NCBI GenBank assembly: GCA_030146505.1
Contig: JASLCO010000206.1
Coordinates: 1-15,572, forward strand
Reading direction: 5' to 3'
DNA from: Moraxellaceae bacterium
Lineage (GTDB): Bacteria; Pseudomonadota; Gammaproteobacteria; Pseudomonadales; Moraxellaceae
Length of the DNA: 15,572 bases
Part shown: in pieces, positions 7,657-14,935 of the stretch
Layout: every line of letters begins with the position of its first letter
How positions within the stretch are numbered: position 1 is the first letter of the stretch
The notes under the pieces: model-generated
Seen by the model: the letters and a program-made list of their open reading frames with translations, nothing else
The model's database searches: none
What the model was told of the DNA's origin: nothing
Made by a program: the position numbers and the translations under genes

Positions 7657-8739
7657 ATGCTGCTCTGGGTCGCGGAGTTTCTCGCGCAGTACCACAAAGG
7701 CTTCATGGTCTTTCACTACCTCACCCTGCGCGCCATCCTGAGCGTGGCGACGGCACTCGCGCTGTCGCTGTGGTGGGGACCGTGGATGATCGAGAAGCTG
7801 CGCGCCATGAAATTCGGCCAGGCCATACGTACTGACGGCCCGCAGACCCATCTGGCAAAAACCGGCACGCCCACTATGGGCGGTGCCCTCATCCTGCTCA
7901 CCATCGGTGTCAGCACACTGCTATGGGCCAAGCTCAATAACGCCTATGTCTGGGTGGTGCTGGGCGTGATGGTGGTCTTCGGCCTGGTGGGCTGGGTGGA
8001 TGATTACCGCAAGGTGGTGGAAAAAAATCCGCGCGGCCTGCCGGGGCGCTGGAAATATTTCTGGCAATCAGTAGCCGGGATAGGCGCGGCTGTTTTTCTT
8101 TATTACTACGCCCGTACCGAAGTGGAGACCAGTCTCCTGGTGCCTTTCTTCAAGAGCGCCGTCCTGCCACTCGGTGTTTTCTATATCGTGCTCACCTATT
8201 TCGTCATCGTGGGCACCAGCAATGCCGTGAATCTCACGGACGGTCTTGATGGCCTTGCCATCATGCCGACTGTGATGGTGGCTGCAGCGCTGGCCGTGTT
8301 TGCCTATGTCTCCGGCAATATCAAGTTCGCGACCTATCTGCATATTCCCTATGTGGAAGGCTCCGGCGAGCTCATCGTTATCTGCGCTTCCATCATTGGC
8401 GCCGGTCTCGGCTTCCTCTGGTTCAACGCCTATCCCGCCCAGGTCTTCATGGGCGACGTGGGCGCGCTGGCGCTGGGCGCTGTCCTCGGTGTGATCGCGG
8501 TCATCGTGCGCCAGGAAATCGTGCTTTTCATCATGGGTGGCGTTTTCGTACTGGAAACCGTGTCGGTGATCCTGCAGGTGGGCTCGTTCAAGCTCACCGG
8601 CCGCCGCATTTTCCGCATGGCGCCGATCCATCATCACTATGAATTGAAAGGCTGGCCTGAAACCAAGGTGGTGGTCCGTTTCTGGATCATCAGTTTCATG
8701 CTGGTGTTGCTGGGTTTGGCGTCATTGAAAATTCGTTGA
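7657..8739 (+). CDS. mraY: phospho-MurNAc-pentapeptide transferase MraY
   Basis: MraY is the integral inner-membrane enzyme that transfers phospho-MurNAc-pentapeptide to undecaprenyl phosphate, making lipid I. The product has 360 residues, the same as E. coli MraY, and many hydrophobic segments compatible with the family's ten helices. Catalytic and metal-binding motifs are in place: Asp115-Asp116 in VDDYRK, NAVNLTDGLDGLA, Asp267 in FMGDVGALALG, and the His triplet at 325-327 in PIHHHYE. KTGTPTMGG near the N-terminus is also typical. The start ATG follows the murF stop by 3 nt and has AAGGAG at 7642-7647 with a 9-nt spacer. The stop codon lies within a strong hairpin (8731-8762), and a 190-nt repeat-filled gap separates the gene from murD. 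That gap is the only real break in the cluster. Confidence 0.98.
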   Translation: MLLWVAEFLAQYHKGFMVFHYLTLRAILSVATALALSLWWGPWMIEKLRAMKFGQAIRTDGPQTHLAKTGTPTMGGALILLTIGVSTLLWAKLNNAYVWVVLGVMVVFGLVGWVDDYRKVVEKNPRGLPGRWKYFWQSVAGIGAAVFLYYYARTEVETSLLVPFFKSAVLPLGVFYIVLTYFVIVGTSNAVNLTDGLDGLAIMPTVMVAAALAVFAYVSGNIKFATYLHIPYVEGSGELIVICASIIGAGLGFLWFNAYPAQVFMGDVGALALGAVLGVIAVIVRQEIVLFIMGGVFVLETVSVILQVGSFKLTGRRIFRMAPIHHHYELKGWPETKVVVRFWIISFMLVLLGLASLKIR

Positions 8740-8762
8740 TGCGCGAAAGCGCATCAACGAGT
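8731..8762 (+). repeat. GAAA-capped stem-loop containing the mraY stop codon
   Basis: TCGTTGATGCGC (8733-8744) and GCGCATCAACGA (8749-8760) pair perfectly over 12 bp around a GAAA tetraloop; a G-U and an A-U pair can extend the stem to 8731 and 8762. The mraY TGA (8737-8739) is inside the left arm. There is no U-tract, so it is not a standard terminator. In mRNA it could stall 3' exonucleases or affect termination at mraY. The structure is seen; the role is inferred. Confidence 0.7.
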
Positions 8763-8763
8763 G

Positions 8764-8910
8764 CTGATTCCCTTCTCTCCGCTTCATGGGGAGAAGAGCC
8801 TGCCCCGGACTCGATCCGGGGTGGTGCAAAGCACAGGATGAGGGGAGGGGAAAATAACCCTGGCCCCTCACCCCAGCCCTCTCCCCGCAAACAGGGAGAG
8901 GGAGAAGAGA
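8764..8910. repeat. multi-palindrome intergenic repeat between mraY and murD
   Basis: Four further inverted repeats follow one another: CTTCTCTCC (8772-8780) with GGGGAGAAG (8788-8796); CCCCGGA (8803-8809) with TCCGGGG (8815-8821); TGAGGGG (8839-8845) with CCCCTCA (8864-8870); and CCCTCTCCC (8877-8885) with GGGAGAGGG (8894-8902). CCCCTCACCCCAGCCCTCTC followed by GGGAGAGGGAG is a motif I know from dispersed intergenic repeats in many GC-rich proteobacteria; its chance translation gives peptides such as PSPCLRGEGWGEG in databases. The element is probably a non-coding mobile repeat of the REP or MITE kind inserted in the operon. Copy number in this genome cannot be judged from one window. Confidence 0.75.
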
Positions 8911-8929
8911 AAAATGTGAGAACGCGGAA

Positions 8930-10291
8930 ATGGCATTGATACAGCGCGACGGTTTGCGGGTAGTGGTCGGTCTCGGGAAGACCGGGCTTTCCTGCGTGCG
9001 CTTCCTGAAAAGCCGCGGCTACCCGGTGGCGGTCAGCGACACGCGCGAGAATCCGCCGGGTCTGGCCGAGCTGCGTGCCGAGTTTCCGGACCTGGAATTG
9101 AGCCTGGGCAGGCTGGATGGCGAGTTGCTGCTGCGCGCCAGCGAAGTGGTGGCCAGCCCCGGCATTTCCGTGAAAACGCCGGAAATCGCGGCGGCGCGCC
9201 AGGCCGGCATTGCGGTGACCGGCGATGTGGATATTTTCTGTCGCGAAGTCACGGCCCCCATCGTTGCCATCACCGGCTCCAATGCCAAGAGCACGGTCAC
9301 CACACTGGTGGGCCTGATGGCCGGGAAAGCGGGTATCGACGTGGGCGTGGGCGGCAACCTCGGCCTGCCGGTGCTGGACATGCTGCGCGAAAAAGGCGAG
9401 CAGGCGCTTTACGTGCTGGAACTTTCCAGTTTCCAACTGGAAACCACGCAGGCCCTGCGTGCGGCTGTGGCGGTGGTGCTCAATGTCAGCGAAGACCACA
9501 TGGATCGCTACCGGTCCATGCAGGAATATCACCAGGCCAAGCACCGGATTTTCCGCCACTGCCAGCGCTATGTGACCAATCGCGACGATCCGCTCACCCG
9601 TCCCCTGATGGAAGAGGGCGTGCCGCAGACCAGTTTCGGCCTGGGCGTGCCTGATCTTGGCCAGTTCGGTGTGCTGCCGGCGGACGGTGAAAAATTCCTC
9701 GCGCGCGGCAATGAAAAGCTGTTGCCGGTTTCTGCCATGAAAATCCGTGGCGAACACAATGTGGCCAATGCCCTTGCAGCGCTGGCCCTGGGCGAGGCCG
9801 TGAATATTCCCATGGCAGCCATGTTGCAGACCCTGCGTGAATTCCCCGGCCTGCCGCATCGCTGCGAGCTGGTGAGCGAGCGTGACGGCATTGCCTGGTA
9901 CAACGATTCCAAGGGCACCAATGTCGGCTCCACGCTGGCTGCCATCAATGGCCTGGGTGCGGCCATCGCGGGCAAGCTCATCCTCATCGCCGGTGGCGTG
10001 GGCAAGGGTCAGGATTTTTCGCCGCTCTCGGCGCCGCTGGTGAAATACGCCAGGGCACTGGTGCTGATTGGTGAAGACGGCCCGAAGATTTCCGCTGCCG
10101 TGGCGGACAGTGTGCAGAAAGTGAATGCCTCTTCGCTGCGCGATGCCATTGAAAAAGCCCAGGCGCTGGCGGTTGGCGGCGATGCCGTGGTGCTGTCTCC
10201 GGCCTGTGCCAGTTTCGACATGTTCAAGAATTACGAAGATCGTGGCCAGCAGTTCGTGGCCACGGTGAAAGCCGTGGTGGACACACGATGA
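8930..10291 (+). CDS. murD: UDP-MurNAc-L-Ala:D-glutamate ligase MurD
   Basis: MurD adds D-glutamate to UDP-MurNAc-L-Ala in the cytoplasm with ATP. The 453-residue product (E. coli 438) has an N-terminal dinucleotide-like domain (VVVGLGKTGLSCVRFL, then SDTRENPPG, as in Pseudomonas MurD), SPGIS, the central P-loop Gly116-Ser-Asn-Ala-Lys-Ser-Thr122 with Ala in place of the more common Gly, LSSFQLE, NVSEDHMDRY, and in the C-terminal domain LPHRCE, YNDSKGTN and LSPACASFDMF. The start is the ATG at 8930; no good Shine-Dalgarno sequence precedes it, only GCGGA directly before and GAGAAGAGA too far upstream. Behind the repeat island it cannot be coupled to mraY by overlap. The stop overlaps ftsW in ATGA. 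An earlier start is unlikely because upstream sequence is repeat. Confidence 0.97.
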   Translation: MALIQRDGLRVVVGLGKTGLSCVRFLKSRGYPVAVSDTRENPPGLAELRAEFPDLELSLGRLDGELLLRASEVVASPGISVKTPEIAAARQAGIAVTGDVDIFCREVTAPIVAITGSNAKSTVTTLVGLMAGKAGIDVGVGGNLGLPVLDMLREKGEQALYVLELSSFQLETTQALRAAVAVVLNVSEDHMDRYRSMQEYHQAKHRIFRHCQRYVTNRDDPLTRPLMEEGVPQTSFGLGVPDLGQFGVLPADGEKFLARGNEKLLPVSAMKIRGEHNVANALAALALGEAVNIPMAAMLQTLREFPGLPHRCELVSERDGIAWYNDSKGTNVGSTLAAINGLGAAIAGKLILIAGGVGKGQDFSPLSAPLVKYARALVLIGEDGPKISAAVADSVQKVNASSLRDAIEKAQALAVGGDAVVLSPACASFDMFKNYEDRGQQFVATVKAVVDTR

Positions 10292-11463
10292 AAGTCCTGG
10301 CCCTGCCGACATTTCCGCCATTGATGCACGGTGTGACGCCGCGGCACCTGCTGCTGCTGTCGGCCGGCTGCCTGTTCTGCATCGGTCTGGTCATGGTGGC
10401 GTCGGCTTCCATGGGCGTGGCCGAAGCCAGCTTCGGGCATCCTTTCTATTTCTTCATGCGCCACGGCATTTATCTGCTGATAGGGCTGGCGCTGGGAGCC
10501 TTTGCCAGTCGCGTGCCGGTCGCTGCCTGGCAGCGCATGAGCTGGCTGCTGCTGTTTGCGGCCTTCCTCCTGCTCATCGTGGTGCTGGTGCCGGGCCTGG
10601 GCCGTCGCGTCAACGGCAGCATGCGCTGGATAGGCGTGGGCCCGCTTACCTTGCAGCCTTCCGAGTTCGCCAAGTTTGCCGTGGTGGCTTACATGAGCGC
10701 CTACCTGCTGCGCCGCCAGGATGAAGTGCGCAGCAGCTGGTCCGGTTTCATCAAGCCCATGGCCGTGGTGGGTATTGTGGTTTTCCTCCTGCTGCTGGAG
10801 CCGGATTTCGGTGCCAGCGTGGTGGCCGTCTCTGCGGTGCTGGGCATGCTTTTCCTCGCCGGTACGCCCCTGCTGCAATTTGCCGTGTTGCTGGCAACGG
10901 CGGTTTCCATGGGAGTGCTGGCGGTGATTTTCGAGCCCTACCGCATGAAGCGCCTCATGGCTTTTACCGACCCCTGGGCGGACCAGTTCAATTCCGGTTA
11001 CCAGCTGGCGCAAAGCCTGATTGCCTTCGGCCGCGGTGAATGGGCCGGTGTGGGCCTGGGCAAGAGCGTGCAAAAACTTTTCTACCTGCCGGAAGCGCAT
11101 ACCGATTTCGTCTTTGCCGTTTATGCCGAGGAATTCGGACTGGTGGGCGTGCTGATCGTCATCTGGCTTTTCTGGCTGCTGGTGCGCTCGGCCGTGCGCA
11201 TAGGCCAGCAGGCGGAATTGCGGGGCGAAACCTACGGTGCCTATCTCGCCTACGGCATTGCTTTCCTGATCGGCCTGCAGGCGCTGGTGAATATCGGCGT
11301 GAACATGGGCCTGTTCCCCACCAAGGGCCTGACGCTGCCGCTGGTGAGCTATGGCGGCAGCAGCCTGCTCATGGTCTTCCTCATGCTGGGTGTGCTCCTG
11401 CGCATTGATACAGAAAATTCCGCGGCTCCCGCTGCTGCAAAAGCACAGGGGGTACGAGCATGA
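10288..11463 (+). CDS. ftsW: septal peptidoglycan polymerase FtsW (SEDS)
   Basis: FtsW is the SEDS-family glycosyltransferase that polymerises lipid II at the septum as partner of FtsI. The 391-residue product has many hydrophobic segments consistent with ten helices and the family landmarks: RRVNGSMRWI (106-115), LQPSEFAK (122-129), LLEPDFG (169-175), LPEAHTDFVFA (267-277) with Asp273 in the position of the catalytic Asp of SEDS proteins (E. coli Asp297), and the signature GVNMGLFPTKGLTLPLVSYG with GSS (337-359). The C-terminal tail from about 375 is short and rich in alanine. The ATG overlaps the murD stop in ATGA without a clear ribosome binding site, so coupling to murD is likely. RodA, the elongation paralogue, is excluded by context between murD and murG. 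Confidence 0.97.
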   Translation: MKVLALPTFPPLMHGVTPRHLLLLSAGCLFCIGLVMVASASMGVAEASFGHPFYFFMRHGIYLLIGLALGAFASRVPVAAWQRMSWLLLFAAFLLLIVVLVPGLGRRVNGSMRWIGVGPLTLQPSEFAKFAVVAYMSAYLLRRQDEVRSSWSGFIKPMAVVGIVVFLLLLEPDFGASVVAVSAVLGMLFLAGTPLLQFAVLLATAVSMGVLAVIFEPYRMKRLMAFTDPWADQFNSGYQLAQSLIAFGRGEWAGVGLGKSVQKLFYLPEAHTDFVFAVYAEEFGLVGVLIVIWLFWLLVRSAVRIGQQAELRGETYGAYLAYGIAFLIGLQALVNIGVNMGLFPTKGLTLPLVSYGGSSLLMVFLMLGVLLRIDTENSAAPAAAKAQGVRA

Positions 11464-12557
11464 GCACGAATGCCATGGCAGTGAAATCGGTTGTGGTGAT
11501 GGCTGGCGGTACGGGTGGTCATGTCTTCCCGGCTCTTGCTGTGGCCGAGGGCCTGCGTGAGCGTGGCGTGAAAATCCACTGGCTGGGCACGCACGCCGGC
11601 ATAGAAGCCGAGCTCGTGCCGGCGCGTCAGTTCGACATCACCTATCTCGACGTGAGCGGTGTGCGCGGCCAGGGCGTGAAGCGTCTTTTGCTGGCGCCGT
11701 TCAAGCTGGTGGTAGCGGTGCTCTCGGCCATGAAAACCCTGCGTGCCGTGCAGGCCGATGCCGTGATCGGCCTGGGCGGTTATGTCACCGGCCCCGGTGG
11801 CGTGGCGGCGCGTCTTTTGGGCAAGCCTTTGCTGATTCATGAACAGAATGCGATTGCCGGTTTTACCAACCTCCAGCTTTCGCGTTTGGCCAGTCGTGTA
11901 CTGGAAGCCTTTCCCGGCGCGTTCGCGCCTGCGCCCAAGGTGAGCGTGGTGGGCAATCCCGTGCGCCGTGAGATTGCGGCGCTGCCGGTACCGGCGGAGC
12001 GCTTTGCCACGCATGAAGGCCCGTTGCGTGTGCTGGTGCTGGGCGGCAGCCAGGGTGCCGTGGCCCTGAATGAACTGGTGCCTGAAGCATTGGCGCTGCT
12101 GGTGAAAACCCAGCCGCTGCTGATTCGTCACCAGTGCGGCAAGAAGAACCAGGAAAAAGCCGAAGCGAAATATCGTGCACTGGGTGTAGAGGCCGAAGTG
12201 CTGCCCTTCATCCACGACATGGCGGCCATTTATGGCTGGGCGGATCTCGTGGTGTGCCGCTCCGGGGCGCTCACGGTTTCTGAAATTGCGGCGGCCGGTG
12301 TGGCCTCGGTGCTGATCCCTTATCCCTTTGCCGTGGATGACCACCAGACGGCGAATGGCAAGTTCCTGAGCGAGGCGGGTGCCGCCCGGCTCTTCCAGCA
12401 GCAGGCATTGACCGCCGAAAAGCTGGCAGCTGAACTTTCTCCCTTGCTGTCGCGTGAAAAACTTTTGCAGATGGCCAGCGCCGCACGCGCACTGGCCAAG
12501 CCTGAAGCCACCGATACCGTGGTGCAGGCCTGCCTTGATGCTGGAGCTTCAGAATGA
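11460..12557 (+). CDS. murG: lipid II synthase, GlcNAc transferase MurG
   Basis: MurG transfers GlcNAc from UDP-GlcNAc to lipid I on the inner face of the membrane, giving lipid II. The 365-residue GT-B protein (E. coli 355) shows the N-terminal glycine loop GGTGGHVFP (16-24), GLGGYVTGPG (104-113), HEQN (127-130), the second loop GGSQGA (195-200) at the start of the C-terminal domain, and the UDP-GlcNAc-binding CRSGALTVSE (266-275) and DDHQTANG (293-300). The start ATG overlaps the ftsW stop and has AGGGGG at 11447-11452; an in-frame ATG at 11475 would also retain the fold but loses the overlap. The stop overlaps murC by 4 bases. No unusual features. Confidence 0.98.
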   Translation: MSTNAMAVKSVVVMAGGTGGHVFPALAVAEGLRERGVKIHWLGTHAGIEAELVPARQFDITYLDVSGVRGQGVKRLLLAPFKLVVAVLSAMKTLRAVQADAVIGLGGYVTGPGGVAARLLGKPLLIHEQNAIAGFTNLQLSRLASRVLEAFPGAFAPAPKVSVVGNPVRREIAALPVPAERFATHEGPLRVLVLGGSQGAVALNELVPEALALLVKTQPLLIRHQCGKKNQEKAEAKYRALGVEAEVLPFIHDMAAIYGWADLVVCRSGALTVSEIAAAGVASVLIPYPFAVDDHQTANGKFLSEAGAARLFQQQALTAEKLAAELSPLLSREKLLQMASAARALAKPEATDTVVQACLDAGASE

Positions 12558-13984
12558 GCCCGTCGCCCAAGCGTTCGCGACTGATCGAGATTCCCGAGAT
12601 GCGGCGCATCCGCCGCATCCATTTTGTCGGCATTGGCGGCGCCGGCATGTGCGGCATTGCCGAAGTGCTGCTGAACCAGGGCTACGAGATTGCCGGTTCC
12701 GACATCAAGGCCGGCAAGACCACGGAGCGCCTGCAGGGATTTGGCGCGCAGGTTTTCATTGGTCACCGCGCGGAAAACATCGCGGGTGCGGACGTGATCG
12801 TGGTGTCTACCGCCATCGACAATGAAAATCCGGAAATCGCCGCGGCTCGCGAAGCCCGCCTGCCCATCGTGCGCCGTGCGGAAATGCTGGCCGAGCTCAT
12901 GCGCTACCGCCACGGTATCGCCGTGGCCGGCACGCACGGCAAGACCACGACGACCAGTCTCGTGTCATCCATCCTGGGTGAAGAGGGGCTGGACCCCACT
13001 TTCGTGATCGGTGGCCTGCTCAACAGCGCCGGCACCAATGCCAAGCTGGGCGCCAGCCGCTATTTCGTGGCAGAGGCCGATGAAAGCGATGCGTCTTTCC
13101 TGCATCTGCAGCCCATGGCTTCCATCGTCACCAATATCGATGCCGACCATATGGATACCTATGGCGGTTCGTTTGAAAACCTGAAGCAGACCTTCATCGA
13201 GTTCCTGCACAACCTGCCGTTCTACGGCCTGGCCGTCGTGTGCGGCGATGATCCGGTGATACGCGAACTGCTGTCCCGTATCGGTCGCCCCACCGTGACC
13301 TATGGCCTGCAGGACGACAACGACATCCGCGCCGTAGACATCCACCAGGACGGCCTGCAGACGCATTTCACCGTGCTGCGCCCCGGGCTTGAGCCCTTGC
13401 CTGTCACGCTCAACCTGCCCGGCCTGCACAATGTGCTCAATTCCCTGGCGGCGATTGCCGTGGCCACGGATGAACGGGTGAGCGATGCCGCCATCGTGCG
13501 CGCGCTGGCGAATTTCCAGGGCGTGGGCCGCCGTTTCCAGCAACTGGGCGAATTCGGTGAAGTGCGGCTGGTGGATGACTACGGCCATCATCCGCGCGAA
13601 GTGGACGCCACCATCAAGGCGGCGCGCCAGAGCTTTCCGGAGCGCCGTCTGGTCATGCTGTTCCAGCCGCACCGCTACACGCGTACCCGCGACTGCTTCG
13701 AGGATTTCGTGCAGGTGCTCTCCAGCGTGGATGCTCTGCTTCTGCTGGATGTCTACAGCGCGGGTGAAAAGCCGATTACCGGTGCCGACAGCCGTACGCT
13801 GGCGCGCAGCATACGCACACGTGGCACGGTGGATCCCGTATTCGTGGAAAAAGCGGAAGAACTGGATGAAATCCTGCGCAATGTGTTGAAGCCCGGTGAT
13901 GTGCTGCTCACGCAGGGCGCGGGCAATGTAGGTGTGATTGCGCAGGAGCTGGCGCAGCACGGTTTGTATCTGCAGTCGAACTGA
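12554..13984 (+). CDS. murC: UDP-MurNAc:L-alanine ligase MurC
   Basis: MurC adds L-alanine to UDP-MurNAc, the first step of stem-peptide assembly. The 476-residue product (E. coli 491) has the N-terminal motif HFVGIGGAGMCGIAEVLL (23-40), the P-loop Gly126-Thr-His-Gly-Lys-Thr131, EADESDAS (174-181), TNIDADHMD, and the C-terminal DDYGHHPREV (341-350) and FQPHRYTRT. The MRRIRRIHFVGIGGAGMCG start is very like gammaproteobacterial MurC as I recall it. About 15 residues precede MRRIRR; the ATG at 12554 is preferred because it overlaps the murG stop in ATGA and follows GGAG (12543-12546), although an in-frame ATG at 12599 exists. The stop is 12 nt before the chosen ddlB start. Confidence 0.97.
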   Translation: MSPSPKRSRLIEIPEMRRIRRIHFVGIGGAGMCGIAEVLLNQGYEIAGSDIKAGKTTERLQGFGAQVFIGHRAENIAGADVIVVSTAIDNENPEIAAAREARLPIVRRAEMLAELMRYRHGIAVAGTHGKTTTTSLVSSILGEEGLDPTFVIGGLLNSAGTNAKLGASRYFVAEADESDASFLHLQPMASIVTNIDADHMDTYGGSFENLKQTFIEFLHNLPFYGLAVVCGDDPVIRELLSRIGRPTVTYGLQDDNDIRAVDIHQDGLQTHFTVLRPGLEPLPVTLNLPGLHNVLNSLAAIAVATDERVSDAAIVRALANFQGVGRRFQQLGEFGEVRLVDDYGHHPREVDATIKAARQSFPERRLVMLFQPHRYTRTRDCFEDFVQVLSSVDALLLLDVYSAGEKPITGADSRTLARSIRTRGTVDPVFVEKAEELDEILRNVLKPGDVLLTQGAGNVGVIAQELAQHGLYLQSN

Positions 13985-13996
13985 GTGGCATTGAAC

Positions 13997-14935
13997 ATGA
14001 GCAAGAACATTGATGTGAGGAAATTCGGGCGGGTTGCCGTGCTGCTGGGCGGTACGGCGGCCGAGCGCGGCATTTCCCTCATCAGCGGCAACGCGGTGCT
14101 GGAAGCCTTGCAAAAGGCGGGCGTGGATGCCGTGGGTTTTGATCCGGCTGAGCGCTCCATTGCGGAAATTTCGCAATTTGATCGCGCCTTCATCGTGCTG
14201 CATGGCCGTGGTGGCGAAGACGGCAGCATGCAGGGCCTGCTGGAGCTGTTGAAGATTCCTTACACCGGCAGCGGCGTGCTGGCATCGGCGCTGGGCATGG
14301 ACAAGGAAAAAACCAAGCTTGTCTGGCTGGCTTCCGGCCTGCCCACGCCGAAATACCGCAAGCTCGTGCCGGGCATGGATTTTGATGCCGTGGTGCGCGA
14401 TCTCGGCCTGCCACTGATGATCAAGCCTTCGCATGAAGGCTCCAGCATAGGCATGTGCAAGGTCATGAAGGCGGAAGAACTGCCGGCAGGTTTTGCCAAT
14501 GCCGCGGCTTACGACAGTGAAGTGATTGCTGAAACCTGGATAGGCGGCAATCAGGAATACACGGTGGTGATTCTCGGCGGTGAAGCGCTGCCGGTGATAC
14601 GCATGAAGACCGACAGGGACTTCTACGATTTCGAGGCCAAGTACCAGGCGCACGACACGCAGTATCTCTGCCCCTGTGGTCTGTCACCGGAAAAGGAAAA
14701 GGAATTGCAGGCGCTGGCCTTGCAGGCATTCGAAGCGGTCGGTGCCAAGGGTTGGGGCCGCATTGATGCCATGCTGGACGAGCAGGGCCGTTTCTGGCTG
14801 CTGGAAGTGAATACGGTACCGGGCATGACAGATCACTCGCTGGTGCCGATGGCAGCCCGTGCATACGGGCTTTCCTTTACGGAGCTCGTGCTGGAAATCC
14901 TGTCGCAAACGCTGGCTGGAGAGGAGTCGCACTGA
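13997..14935 (+). CDS. ddlB: D-alanine--D-alanine ligase, DdlB type
   Basis: Ddl makes the D-Ala-D-Ala dipeptide used by MurF; it is an ATP-grasp enzyme. With the start used here the product has 312 residues (E. coli DdlB 306). Visible motifs are LLGGTAAER (16-24), LHGRGGEDG (68-76), IPYTGSGVLASAL, the loop SHEGSSIGM (145-153) with Ser150, FEAKY with Tyr216, and the metal ligands Asp257, Glu270 and Asn272, numbers that coincide with E. coli DdlB. Residue 25 is Gly where AERE is usual; Glu23, the functional acid, is present. The start is uncertain: GTG at 13985 follows the murC stop directly and would add four residues (MALN); I prefer ATG 13997, with GAGTGG eight bases upstream. The stop overlaps the ftsQ start by one base. 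Confidence 0.95.
   Translation: MSKNIDVRKFGRVAVLLGGTAAERGISLISGNAVLEALQKAGVDAVGFDPAERSIAEISQFDRAFIVLHGRGGEDGSMQGLLELLKIPYTGSGVLASALGMDKEKTKLVWLASGLPTPKYRKLVPGMDFDAVVRDLGLPLMIKPSHEGSSIGMCKVMKAEELPAGFANAAAYDSEVIAETWIGGNQEYTVVILGGEALPVIRMKTDRDFYDFEAKYQAHDTQYLCPCGLSPEKEKELQALALQAFEAVGAKGWGRIDAMLDEQGRFWLLEVNTVPGMTDHSLVPMAARAYGLSFTELVLEILSQTLAGEESH

Noticed and set aside
8736..8939. 67-codon plus-strand frame between mraY and murD
   Set aside because: It is a chance reading through the palindromic repeat (GPSPQPSPRKQGEGEE), not a protein.
8696..10321. 541-codon open frame on the minus strand opposite murD
   Set aside because: It is the GC-rich shadow of murD. Its tail translates the intergenic repeat into SPSPCLRGEGWGEG, a well-known spurious peptide.
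12965..14653. 562-codon open frame on the minus strand opposite murC and ddlB
   Set aside because: It crosses two clearly identified genes, is rich in His, Gln and Arg as antisense shadows of GC-rich genes are, and matches no family.
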